Shown here: piece after piece, positions 54,961-63,296 of the stretch | Position numbering within the stretch: the stretch's first letter is position 1 | Layout of the letters: each line of letters starts with the position of its first letter | Source of the DNA: Stieleria magnilauensis | GTDB taxonomy: Bacteria > Planctomycetota > Planctomycetia > Pirellulales > Pirellulaceae | Length of the DNA stretch: 64,000 nt | Assembly: GCA_007753675.1 (NCBI GenBank) | Contig: CP036432.1 | Coordinates: 9,178,233 to 9,242,232 of the forward strand | Direction of reading: 5' to 3' | Translations under genes and position numbers: made by a program | The notes under the pieces: model-generated | Told to the model about the DNA's origin: nothing | The model's database searches: none | Seen by the model: only the letters and a program-made list of their open reading frames with translations

Positions 54961-56181
54961 CTAGTACTTCCGCGGCGTCACGGTGCCTTGGACTCGGCTG
55001 GGCAAGCCCTGAATCCGCAAGAAGCCTTCGGCGTCATCCTGGTTGTACGACCCGCCGCCTTCCATCGTCGCGATTTCGGCGTCGTACAAGCTGTTCGGAC
55101 TGCTTCGTGAGTCGACCGAGATGTTGCCCTTGTACAGCTTCAGCGTGACTTCACCAGTTACGATTGCTTGGGCTTGCTTGATGAACGACATCAGGGCGTC
55201 CATCTTGGGCGTGTACCAGAACCCGTAATACACCATCTCGGCGACTTCCGGAGCGAGCCGATCACGGAGGTGCATCAGGTCGCGGTCCATCGTCAATTGC
55301 TCGACATACATCAACGCGTCGTACAGGATCGTCATGCCGGGCGACTCGTAGACGCCGCGGCTTTTCATCCCGACGAAACGGTTCTCGATCATGTCGATTC
55401 GACCGATGCCGTTTCGACCGCCGATGTCATTGAGCCGTTCGACCATTTCCAACGCGTTGACGGTCTGGCCGTTGAGCGTGGTGGGGACGCCCGATTCGAA
55501 TCCGATCGTCACCGATTCGCTTTCGTCGGGAGCTTCCTGGGGGCTGACTCCCATCCCGAATTCGACCAGTTCGACGCCGTTGACGTCCAATTCCTCCAGC
55601 TCGCCCGCCTCGTAACTGATGTGCAAGACGTTTTCGTCGCTGCTGTACGGTTTGGCGGTCGACGCTTTGACCGGAATGTTCTTCTCGGCACAGTAGGCGA
55701 TCAATTCGGTTCGGCCGGGGAACGCGTCACGGAATGCCTTGATTCGCCACGGTGCGATGATCTCTACCGTGGGATCGAGTGCTTCGGCGGCCAGCTGGAA
55801 ACGACACTGATCGTTGCCCTTGCCGGTCGCACCGTGGGCGTACGCGACCGCCCCCACTTCGCGAGCCACTTGCAGACAAACCTTGCTGATCAACGGCCGC
55901 GCGATCGAGGTTCCCAGCAGATAGATCTGTTCGTACTTGGCCTGCCAGGCGAGCACGGGGAAGGCAAAGTCGCGGCACAATTCTTCGCGGACGTCGATCA
56001 ATTTCGCTGACGCCGCACCGCAATCCCGCGCCTTTTGCATGATCGCGTCGCGGTCCTCACAGGGTTGCCCCAAATCGACATACACCGCATGGACTTCGTA
56101 TCCTTGGTCCTGCAACCATCCCAGGATGACGGAGGTATCCAGACCGCCGGAGTACGCCAATACGCATTTTTTGGTCGACAT
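54961..56181 (-). CDS. argG: argininosuccinate synthase
   Basis: ArgG joins citrulline and aspartate using ATP in arginine synthesis. The start ATG 56181 places the ATP-binding motif VLAYSGGLDTSVILGWL at the N terminus; the frame runs on to 56379 without relevance. The product is 406 residues, normal size, with AHGATGKGNDQ-type motif (YAHGATGKGNDQCRFQ), GIGRIDMIENRFVGMKSRGV and YESPG. It is monocistronic here; argH is not adjacent. Confidence 0.97.
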   Translation of the reverse strand: MSTKKCVLAYSGGLDTSVILGWLQDQGYEVHAVYVDLGQPCEDRDAIMQKARDCGAASAKLIDVREELCRDFAFPVLAWQAKYEQIYLLGTSIARPLISKVCLQVAREVGAVAYAHGATGKGNDQCRFQLAAEALDPTVEIIAPWRIKAFRDAFPGRTELIAYCAEKNIPVKASTAKPYSSDENVLHISYEAGELEELDVNGVELVEFGMGVSPQEAPDESESVTIGFESGVPTTLNGQTVNALEMVERLNDIGGRNGIGRIDMIENRFVGMKSRGVYESPGMTILYDALMYVEQLTMDRDLMHLRDRLAPEVAEMVYYGFWYTPKMDALMSFIKQAQAIVTGEVTLKLYKGNISVDSRSSPNSLYDAEIATMEGGGSYNQDDAEGFLRIQGLPSRVQGTVTPRKY

Positions 56182-56320
56182 GAACAAATGCCTTTGTTGA
56201 TGCTGTCTAGTGAAAGGTTGGGGGGTCACCGAAAGCGCCGGAGCTGGCCCGCCGGAATTGGGGGGGACACATTCTAGGCTCGCGACGTCGCCTTCGCCCG
56301 GGCGACCCTGATTGGATAAC

Positions 56321-57337
56321 ATGGAACTGCAGCACATTGGACCAGCGCATCGTCGAGTTGCGAACCCCGCTTTGACCAAGACTCCCCTGCCCTGCCCCGA
56401 CCCGTCCCACTCCCCGACTTTTCACGGCCGTTCCTTGCCTCTCCATCCGCCGCACCATCCGCCGCATCAACCCGATCCCAACGACTTGGCCCGCCTGCTG
56501 ACCGATGTCGCGACCGGCCGAATCAGCGCGTCGGACGCCTTGGCCACCCTGACCACTGGCCCCTTCTCGACGCCAAACGCTGGCGGCTCAAACGCTGGCG
56601 GCTCAAACGCTGGCGGCGGCACGGCGACTGATCGCGTCACCCTGGACCTGGATCGCCAGCGCCGATGCGGGTTCCCCGAAGTGATCTATGGCGACGGCAA
56701 ACCGGCCGACATGATCGCGGGCATCATCCAGGCCCAACAAGACGCCGGGCAACCGTCCTTCGCCACACGCGTCGCCGCCGCAGTCGCCGAACAAGTCCAA
56801 GCCCAAATCCCCGGTGTGCGTTTCAACCCGATCGCCAGGACGCTGACCGCCGGGATCTCCGATCCGCCACTGCCGACTCCACTGCCACGTTCAAACGATG
56901 CAGCCGCCGTTCCCGACGCGGCCGAAATCGCGCACGCCGCCGTGGTCACCGCCGGCAGCACCGATGCTCCGGTGGCCGAAGAAGCGATCGAGACCCTGCA
57001 CTGGATGGGAATCCCGTTTCGACAATTCGACGACATCGGCGTGGCCGGCCCGGCCCGGCTGCTGGCCGCGGTGCCGCACTTGCGTGAGGCCTCCGCCGTG
57101 GTCGTGATCGCCGGCATGGAAGGTGCCCTGCCGGCGGCCGTCGGCGGTCACTTGAGTGTCCCGGTGTTTGCCGTCCCGACCAGCGTCGGCTACGGCGCGA
57201 CCCTCGGCGGGCTGACCGCGATGCTGGGGATGCTCAGTTCCTGTGCGTCCAACGTCGCCGTCGTCAACATCGACGCCGGGTTCAAAGCGGCCTACTTGGC
57301 GGGACTGGTCGTCCGACAACTTCAACGTTCCGCTTAG
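56321..57337 (+). CDS. larB: LarB, nickel-pincer cofactor biosynthesis carboxylase/hydrolase
   Basis: LarB carboxylates nicotinic acid adenine dinucleotide in making the nickel-pincer nucleotide of lactate racemase-type enzymes. 338 residues from ATG 56321 (TTG 56312 possible). After a Pro/His-rich N terminus and a linker of three NAGGS repeats (15-bp tandem, 56575-56617), the family sequence appears: LDLDRQRRCGFPEVIYGDGK, AVVTAGSTDAPVAEEA and the AIR-carboxylase-like end (VVVIAGMEGALPAAVGG, TSVGYGATLGGLTAML). larC and larE are not nearby. It contains a minus-strand KOPS-like double motif. Confidence 0.94.
   Translation: MELQHIGPAHRRVANPALTKTPLPCPDPSHSPTFHGRSLPLHPPHHPPHQPDPNDLARLLTDVATGRISASDALATLTTGPFSTPNAGGSNAGGSNAGGGTATDRVTLDLDRQRRCGFPEVIYGDGKPADMIAGIIQAQQDAGQPSFATRVAAAVAEQVQAQIPGVRFNPIARTLTAGISDPPLPTPLPRSNDAAAVPDAAEIAHAAVVTAGSTDAPVAEEAIETLHWMGIPFRQFDDIGVAGPARLLAAVPHLREASAVVVIAGMEGALPAAVGGHLSVPVFAVPTSVGYGATLGGLTAMLGMLSSCASNVAVVNIDAGFKAAYLAGLVVRQLQRSA
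56385..56397 (-). repeat. KOPS-like double motif, minus orientation
   Basis: CCCTGCCCTGCCC on the plus strand, the exact reverse complement of the left-arm double motif, inside the plus-strand larB gene. Its orientation is opposite to the copies inside plus-strand genes left of 48.4 kb. Confidence 0.6.
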
Positions 57338-57482
57338 CGAAACGCGGCAGGCGTTTCAGTCCGTCCCCAATTCTTCGCGGCGTGTGCGTGGCCTTGTATG
57401 CGTGGCCTGTATGATGGTCTGAAATCCGATCGGTCCACCGACCCGACCACTCTTAACCCTCCCTTGGCCGCCGTCTTCCCCC

Positions 57483-58358
57483 ATGTCCCACCCCGCGCCT
57501 CCCCTGCCCTTCCCCGCCCGTGCATCCGATGCGCACAAAGGCGACTTCGGACGCGTGTTGCTGATCGGCGGTTCGCGTGGCATGGCGGGATCGATCGCCT
57601 TGTCATCCATGGCGGCACTGAAAACCGGTTCGGGACTGGTTTCGACGGCCATCCCGGATCGCTGCCTGGAAACCGTCGCAGGCTTTCATCCCGGCATCAT
57701 GACGATCCCGCTGGCCGAGACCGGTGACGGTCAATTCAGTTTGTCGGCAACTCTGCCATCGATCGATTCATTTGATGCCGTCGGCGTTGGTCCGGGCATG
57801 CGCACCGGTCCGGGTTCGCTGCGGATCGTCGAATCGCTGTTGGAAAAAAACGATTGCCTGCGTGTGATGGACGCCGACGCGATCAACCTGTTGTCCGAGC
57901 ACCGACTGCTGGAGTCCCCTGCCCTGCCCCGCGATCAATCCAAGCTCGTCCTGACGCCCCATCCCGGCGAACTGGCGCGGCTGACGGGAGTCTCCGCCGG
58001 CGATCGCGACGGCCAACTTGCCGCGGCGGAATCGCTGGTGGAGAAACACGGCATGACGATCGTTGTCAAAGGCGGACCGACCGTCGTGGTCGGTCGCGCA
58101 GCGGACGGCCGCGGCGCCGTGCGGTTTGTCAACAACACGGGGAACCCCGGCATGGCCAGTGCCGGCAGCGGTGACGTCTTGACCGGGATCGTCACGTCAC
58201 TGCTGGGCCAACGACTTTCGCCCTGGGACGCCGCACGATTGGGCGTGTTTGTTCACGGTCTGGCCGGTGACATCGCCGCGGCGAACCACTCCCAGCCCGC
58301 CATGACCTGCGTGGAACTGCTGCAATCGCTCCCCGAGGCGATCGGATTGCTGAACTGA
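57483..58358 (+). CDS. nnrD: ADP/ATP-dependent NAD(P)H-hydrate dehydratase
   Basis: NnrD repairs hydrated NAD(P)H. 291 residues, corresponding to the C-terminal half of bifunctional Nnr; the NnrE epimerase part is not fused here. Motifs: GRVLLIGGSRGMAGSIALS (nucleotide binding), LTPHPGELARLTG, VVKGGPTVVVG and the catalytic GNPGMASAGSGDVLTG. Three minus-oriented GGGCAGGG copies (57502, 57917, 57922) lie within it. Confidence 0.95.
   Translation: MSHPAPPLPFPARASDAHKGDFGRVLLIGGSRGMAGSIALSSMAALKTGSGLVSTAIPDRCLETVAGFHPGIMTIPLAETGDGQFSLSATLPSIDSFDAVGVGPGMRTGPGSLRIVESLLEKNDCLRVMDADAINLLSEHRLLESPALPRDQSKLVLTPHPGELARLTGVSAGDRDGQLAAAESLVEKHGMTIVVKGGPTVVVGRAADGRGAVRFVNNTGNPGMASAGSGDVLTGIVTSLLGQRLSPWDAARLGVFVHGLAGDIAAANHSQPAMTCVELLQSLPEAIGLLN
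57917..57929 (-). repeat. KOPS-like double motif, minus orientation
   Basis: CCCTGCCCTGCCC on the plus strand (octamers at 57917-57924 and 57922-57929) inside nnrD. A nearby CCCTGCCCTTCCC (57502-57514) carries one exact and one GGGAAGGG variant in the same orientation. Confidence 0.6.
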
Positions 58359-58408
58359 GCAACACCCCAGCGGGATGCGTCAGCGAGCGCCGCGTGGCGG
58401 CTGAGCAG

Positions 58409-58436
58409 ACGCGCCACTGGCTCACGCCGCGTGCTG
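58409..58436 (+). repeat. 28-bp dispersed repeat, copy B
   Basis: Near-identical (one mismatch) to 6343-6370 and in the same orientation, located between nnrD and the sugar-binding lipoprotein gene. Confidence 0.65.
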
Positions 58437-58496
58437 AATCGGCTATCATTGCGGTTCCCCTGCCCTCCTCTCTTCCCGATCGCTACGAAGTCTCCC

Positions 58497-59504
58497 ATGA
58501 AACGTTTTCCTGTGTCTTTCGCCTCGCTGCTGGTCATCGCCTTGATCGTGGCCGGTTGTAAATCTTCGTCCGACAATTCCTCCGCGTCCAACGCGGACAA
58601 CGCATCCGACGGCAAGCAACTCCGGATCGCGGTGATCCCCAAGGGCACCAGCCACGAGTTCTGGCGATCGGTGCACTTCGGCGCCGAGAAGGCGGCCCAA
58701 GAAATCGGCAACGTCGAAATTGTTTGGCGTGGCCCGGTCGAGGAAAGCGACACCGGCAGCCAAATCGAAGTCGTCAAGGACATGATCACAATGGGCGTCG
58801 ACGGCATCGCCTTGGCACCGAACCAAAAAGGCGGCCTGGTCGACGCGGTCGAAGAATCGATCGGTGAAGGCATTCCGGTCGTGATCTTCGACAGCGGATT
58901 GGACGAGGGCCCCGAGATCGTCAGCTACGTCGCGACCGACAACTTCAAGGGCGGTCAGATGGCCGGCGACGCGATGGCCAAGGCCATCGGCGAAAAAGGC
59001 AACGTCATTTTGCTGCGTTACCTCGCCGGCAGCGAAAGCACCGAGCAACGCGAAAACGGCTACCTGGACGCACTCAAGAAGTATCCCGACATCACGGTCG
59101 TTTCCTCCGACCAATACGCCGGTGGCAACGCCACCAGCGCCAAAGAAAAGGTCGACCAACTGCTGCAACTGCATGGTGAAACACTGTCGGGGATCTTTGC
59201 CGTCTGCGAACCCAACGCGAACGGGACGCTGGAAGCGATCAAGAACGCAGGCATGGCGGGCAAAATCAAATTCATCGCCTTTGACCCCAGCGACGCCCTG
59301 ATCCAAGCGATGAAAGACGGCCATTGCCACGGCATCGTGCTGCAAGATCCCGTGCAGATGGGATATCAATCCGTCATCACGCTCGTCGATTCGCTCAACG
59401 GCAAATCCGCCGAAGCGTTTCAAAGCACCGGTGAATACCTGGCGACGCCGGAGAACATGGACGAAGAGAAGTATCAAAAACTGCTCCAACCCGAAACGCT
59501 GTAG
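58497..59504 (+). CDS. sugar ABC transporter substrate-binding lipoprotein (RbsB-like)
   Basis: 335 residues from ATG 58497; the frame opens at 58431 but the lipoprotein signal (FASLLVIALIVAGC) fixes the start. The periplasmic-binding-protein type 1 fold is clear: LRIAVIPKGTSHEFWRSV, GVDGIALAPNQKGGLVDAV, VIFDSGLD, YVATDNFKGGQMAGDAMAK and FAVCEPNANGTLEAI. It resembles ribose/autoinducer-2-type binders; the sugar is unknown. The stop TAG overlaps the GTG of the ATPase gene by one base. Confidence 0.94.
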   Translation: MKRFPVSFASLLVIALIVAGCKSSSDNSSASNADNASDGKQLRIAVIPKGTSHEFWRSVHFGAEKAAQEIGNVEIVWRGPVEESDTGSQIEVVKDMITMGVDGIALAPNQKGGLVDAVEESIGEGIPVVIFDSGLDEGPEIVSYVATDNFKGGQMAGDAMAKAIGEKGNVILLRYLAGSESTEQRENGYLDALKKYPDITVVSSDQYAGGNATSAKEKVDQLLQLHGETLSGIFAVCEPNANGTLEAIKNAGMAGKIKFIAFDPSDALIQAMKDGHCHGIVLQDPVQMGYQSVITLVDSLNGKSAEAFQSTGEYLATPENMDEEKYQKLLQPETL

Positions 59505-60997
59505 TGAACCCGTTGCTCGAAGTCACCGGAATCAGCAAACGGTTCGGCCCCACGATCGCACTGGAAAATGTTTCGCTGTCGGCCCACGCGGGTCGCGTGT
59601 TGGCATTGATCGGCGAGAACGGCGCGGGCAAGAGCACGCTGCTGAAAACACTCAGCGGCGCGCATCGTGCCGATGCCGGAACGATGTCTCTCGAAGGCCG
59701 GCCCTACCGTCCATCCAGCCCCATCGACGCGCGCGACAGCGGTGTCGCAATCGTGTACCAGGAACTGACCCTGGCACCCGACTTGAGCGTCGAAGACAAC
59801 GTGATGCTGGGACGCACCGGCACCGGCGCGGGAACACTGTTTCGATCCAACCAACGCGCTGCGGTCACCGAAGCACTGCATCGCGTCGGCCTCCATCACG
59901 TCTCCCCCAAAGCCCGCACCGGCGACCAATCCGTCGCCACGCAACAGTTGATCGAAGTCGCACGCGCCCTGATCAGCGACGCCAAGATCATTCTGTTTGA
60001 CGAACCGACCAGTTCGCTGCCGGCGGCCGACGTGGACCGGTTGTTTCAAATCATCGACAACCTTCGCAGCCGCGGGTTGGCGATCATTTACATCAGCCAC
60101 TTCTTGGAAGAAGTTCGCCGCGTCGCGGACGATTACGCGGTCCTACGCGATGGCAATTCTGTCGGCAGCGGCCAACTGGCGTCGATCACCGACGACCAAA
60201 TCATCTCGCTGATGGTGGGCCGCGACGTCGACGACCTGTTCCCCTCGGTGCCCCACGAAATCGGCGAGGTGCGTCTGGAGGTCGAAGACCTGGGTGCGGC
60301 GCCGATGCCCAAAGACGTTTCGCTGGCACTGCGTCGGGGAGAAATCTTTGGCGTCGCCGGACTGGTCGGCGCCGGACGCACCGAATTGCTGCGCTGCCTG
60401 TTCGCCTTGGAACCGACCTATGCCGGCCATGTGCGACTGGACGGACGACGACTGCCACACAACGTTCGCGGGCGCCGCAAAGCCGGGTTCGGACTGCTCA
60501 GCGAAGACCGCAAGAACGAAGGCTTGGCGCAAAACCTGTCGATCGTCGAAAACCTGGCGATGGGCAACCACGATCGTTACACCACCGCCGGTTGGATCAA
60601 CTTGAAGGCACGCCTGCGCGACGCCAGAGAGTGGATCAAGAAAGTCGAAATCAAAGCCCAAGATCCCGGCCAGTCGGTATCCGAACTGTCCGGCGGCAAT
60701 CAACAGAAAGTCGCGATCGCGAGGCTGCTCGCCCAAGACGCGGAGATCTATCTGCTGGATGAACCGACCAAGGGAATCGACGTCGGCACCAAAGCGGAAA
60801 TCTATCGCATGATGGGCGAGTTGGCGGCCGACGGGAAAACGGTCATTTTTGTCAGCTCGTATCTGCCGGAATTATTGGCGGTCTGCGATCGAGTCGGCGT
60901 GATGACGCGTGGTCGGCTTGCCGAAACGCGTGATGCAGATCAATGGGACGAAGAGGAATTGATGGTGGCGGCACTGGCTGCCGTGGAAGAACGATGA
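59504..60997 (+). CDS. sugar ABC transporter ATP-binding protein (RbsA-like)
   Basis: 497 residues from GTG 59504 with two fused ABC domains. The first has Walker A GENGAGKSTLLK and LFDEPTSSL, with a degraded signature region (GDQSVATQQLIEVARAL). The second has the variant Walker A GLVGAGRTELLR and a good signature SELSGGNQQKVAIARLL with YLLDEPTKGID. This is the usual RbsA/MglA pattern. It is coupled by overlap to both neighbours. Confidence 0.95.
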   Translation: MNPLLEVTGISKRFGPTIALENVSLSAHAGRVLALIGENGAGKSTLLKTLSGAHRADAGTMSLEGRPYRPSSPIDARDSGVAIVYQELTLAPDLSVEDNVMLGRTGTGAGTLFRSNQRAAVTEALHRVGLHHVSPKARTGDQSVATQQLIEVARALISDAKIILFDEPTSSLPAADVDRLFQIIDNLRSRGLAIIYISHFLEEVRRVADDYAVLRDGNSVGSGQLASITDDQIISLMVGRDVDDLFPSVPHEIGEVRLEVEDLGAAPMPKDVSLALRRGEIFGVAGLVGAGRTELLRCLFALEPTYAGHVRLDGRRLPHNVRGRRKAGFGLLSEDRKNEGLAQNLSIVENLAMGNHDRYTTAGWINLKARLRDAREWIKKVEIKAQDPGQSVSELSGGNQQKVAIARLLAQDAEIYLLDEPTKGIDVGTKAEIYRMMGELAADGKTVIFVSSYLPELLAVCDRVGVMTRGRLAETRDADQWDEEELMVAALAAVEER

Positions 60998-62061
60998 CCG
61001 AAAACCAAACACGACGAAATAAATTGCATTGGCTGACTTCGTTTCGGCATGGGCCGACGTTGGCTTTACTGGCGATCATCGCACTGTTCGCGCTGCTGGA
61101 CTGGCAATTCGGCAGCGGCCGGTTCTTTTCGCCGCGCAACGCCCGCGTGATCGTCAATTCCGCCGCCCTGATCGCCGTCCCCGCGCTCGGCATGACAATG
61201 ATCATCATCGCCGGCGGCATCGACCTGTCCGCCGGTACCGCGTTGACACTCAGCGGGACCGCGCTGGCGATCGCGTTTCGCGACTACACGATTCCGGCCG
61301 ACCAGGCCGGCGCGGCGACATGGATCGCCGCCGCACTCGCCCTCGGACTGGGCGTCGGCATCCTGTGCGGTTTGATCAACGGACTGATCATCAGCTTGAC
61401 CGAGATGGTGCCGTTCATCGTCACGCTCGGCACGATGACGATCTTTCTAGGACTGGGGCAAGTCATCGCGGACGAATCGACCGTGTACCCCGAGTCGGGA
61501 CACCTGCCGGACTGGTTGCGCTATCTGTGTTACACCGGCAGCAATTCGGATCACTACTGGTTGGGTTTCCTGCACATCCCCTCGAGCGCGTTGATCGCAA
61601 TCGTGCTGGGATTGCTGGTCGCCGCGGTGATGCACTTCACCGTGTTCGGCCGCAACGTGGTCGCGATCGGATCAAACGCCTCGACGGCGCGACTGTGTGG
61701 AATTCGGGTCGGCTGGACGACCGCCTTGGTGTACGCCTTGGCCGGTGTCTTTGTCGCCGTCGGTGCCCTGCTCTATTTTGCCAACGTCAAAAACGGGAAC
61801 CCGTCCGACGGCACGGGCAAGGAATTGGAAATCATCGCCGCAGTGGTGCTGGGCGGAGGCAGCCTGAGCGGCGGACGCGGATCGGTACTGGGAACGATCA
61901 TCGGCGCGCTGATCATCAAAACGATCAGCAGCGGGTGCACCATGTTGTCGATCCCCAACACCTACACCCACATCATCATCGGCGTGATCATCATCATCGC
62001 GGTGCTGATCGACGGGCTACGCAATGGAGCCCCCAAGTGGCTGTTCGACCGACTGCGATGA
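60994..62061 (+). CDS. sugar ABC transporter permease (RbsC-like)
   Basis: 355 residues from ATG 60994, overlapping the ATPase stop (ATGA); the frame opens at 60943. About eight to ten hydrophobic helices and RbsC motifs are present: IPALGMT-like VPALGMTMIIIAGGIDLSAG, NGLIISLTEMVPFIVTLGTM, FGRNVVAIGSNASTARLCGI and AVVLGGGSLSGGRGSVLGT. With the two upstream genes it completes a ribose-type importer. No regulator or sugar kinase is adjacent. Confidence 0.95.
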   Translation: MTENQTRRNKLHWLTSFRHGPTLALLAIIALFALLDWQFGSGRFFSPRNARVIVNSAALIAVPALGMTMIIIAGGIDLSAGTALTLSGTALAIAFRDYTIPADQAGAATWIAAALALGLGVGILCGLINGLIISLTEMVPFIVTLGTMTIFLGLGQVIADESTVYPESGHLPDWLRYLCYTGSNSDHYWLGFLHIPSSALIAIVLGLLVAAVMHFTVFGRNVVAIGSNASTARLCGIRVGWTTALVYALAGVFVAVGALLYFANVKNGNPSDGTGKELEIIAAVVLGGGSLSGGRGSVLGTIIGALIIKTISSGCTMLSIPNTYTHIIIGVIIIIAVLIDGLRNGAPKWLFDRLR

Positions 62062-62092
62062 CGGTTTGATTCGGTCGTCGCCGGACCGCGGT

Positions 62093-62200
62093 GCCCGGAC
62101 GCTGGCGCGGGCCGGCTGATTACAAACGATCATCAGCCGTTTGGCGCGAGCCCACGGGCCCAACGATCACCAAGCCCGGACGCTGGCGCGAGCCGGCTGA
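62093..62200 (+). repeat. 27-bp direct repeat upstream of ribF
   Basis: GCCCGGACGCTGGCGCG followed by RGCCGGCTGA occurs at 62093-62119 and 62174-62200 with one mismatch. A partial related piece (CATCAGCCGTTTGGCGCGAG, 62131-62150) lies between. The 275-bp gap before ribF holds nothing else recognisable. Confidence 0.8.
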
Positions 62201-62336
62201 CGCGTCGCCGTCGGAATCCTGCGGGGGACCGTTCGGGCGAGATTTCCGCCCCCACTCCCCCGATCCTTGCCAATCGGCCAAACTACGCGTTTTGGCCCCC
62301 GATTGCGGCCGCCCCCTCCCCGCCCATTCGCTTCTC

Positions 62337-63281
62337 GTGACCGAAATTGTTTCGATTCCCGATATCACCCTCTCCGCGGTCGATGCTGCGCTGCAAGGTG
62401 GTGTCGTCAGCATCGGGAATTTCGACGGCGTGCACCTCGGCCACGCCAGCTTACTGGGGCAGACCCGGCAACTGGCCGATCGACTCGGCGGCCCCGCGAT
62501 CGCCTGCCTGTTTGATCCCCATCCGATCGCGATCCTGCGTCCCGAATTAGCCCCCAAACGGTTGACTTCGGTCGAGGAACGCGCGCGTCGGATGACGAAA
62601 CTCGGCATCGACTATCTGGTCGTTTGCCAGACCTCAACGGACCTGTTGAACCTCTCGCCCGAACGGTTCTTTGGCGCACTGGTCCGGGACAATTTGAAAT
62701 GCCGCGGCGTGGTCGAAGGCGAAAACTTTTGTTTCGGAAAAGACCGCCGCGGCGACGTCGAGGTGCTGCGAACATTGTGTCACGATCAAGGCATCGAATT
62801 CCGCGTCGCCGAGATGGAATCGGCCGACGGCGCGATGATCAGCAGCACACGGATCCGCGACCTGTTGGCCGAAGGGAACGTCCGCGAGGCGGCTGCGATG
62901 ATGGACACGCCACATCTGCTCTGCGGCGTCGTCGCCCAGGGCGATCGGCGGGGCCGCACCCTCGGTTTCCCGACCGCCAACCTGGAACAGATCGACGTGG
63001 TCATCCCCGCCGGGGGCGTCTATGCCGGGTTTGCCTCGGTCGGAACCACCCGCCACCCGGCCGCAATCCACATCGGCGAAAGCCCGACGTTTCAATCGGG
63101 TGATCCGACGAAGGTGGAAGTCCACTTGATCGGTTTCAGCGGCGACCTCTACGGGCAAACCGTCTCCGTCGAGTTGATCGATCGTGTCCGAGGCGTCGTT
63201 CGTTTTGATTCCGTCGAAGCGATCGCCGACCAACTGCGAAAAGACATTCAATCCGCCCAGCAACTGCTGGCACTCCCCTAA
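62337..63281 (+). CDS. ribF: bifunctional riboflavin kinase / FAD synthetase
   Basis: RibF converts riboflavin to FMN and then FAD. GTG 62337 is chosen since the frame upstream (to 62091) is repeat sequence. 314 residues: N-terminal FMN adenylyltransferase domain with VVSIGNFDGVHLGHASLL and ISSTRIRDLLAEGNV, then C-terminal riboflavin kinase domain with GDRRGRTLGFPTANLE. It is followed by the DHH phosphoesterase gene 15 nt downstream, suggesting one transcript. Confidence 0.95.
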   Translation: MTEIVSIPDITLSAVDAALQGGVVSIGNFDGVHLGHASLLGQTRQLADRLGGPAIACLFDPHPIAILRPELAPKRLTSVEERARRMTKLGIDYLVVCQTSTDLLNLSPERFFGALVRDNLKCRGVVEGENFCFGKDRRGDVEVLRTLCHDQGIEFRVAEMESADGAMISSTRIRDLLAEGNVREAAAMMDTPHLLCGVVAQGDRRGRTLGFPTANLEQIDVVIPAGGVYAGFASVGTTRHPAAIHIGESPTFQSGDPTKVEVHLIGFSGDLYGQTVSVELIDRVRGVVRFDSVEAIADQLRKDIQSAQQLLALP

Positions 63282-63296
63282 CGCGACCGATCCCCG

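Noticed and set aside
56312..58358. larB-nnrD as part of a complete lactate racemase (lar) cluster
   Set aside because: larA, larC and larE are absent from the window; nnrD is an NAD(P)H repair gene and does not indicate a lar operon.
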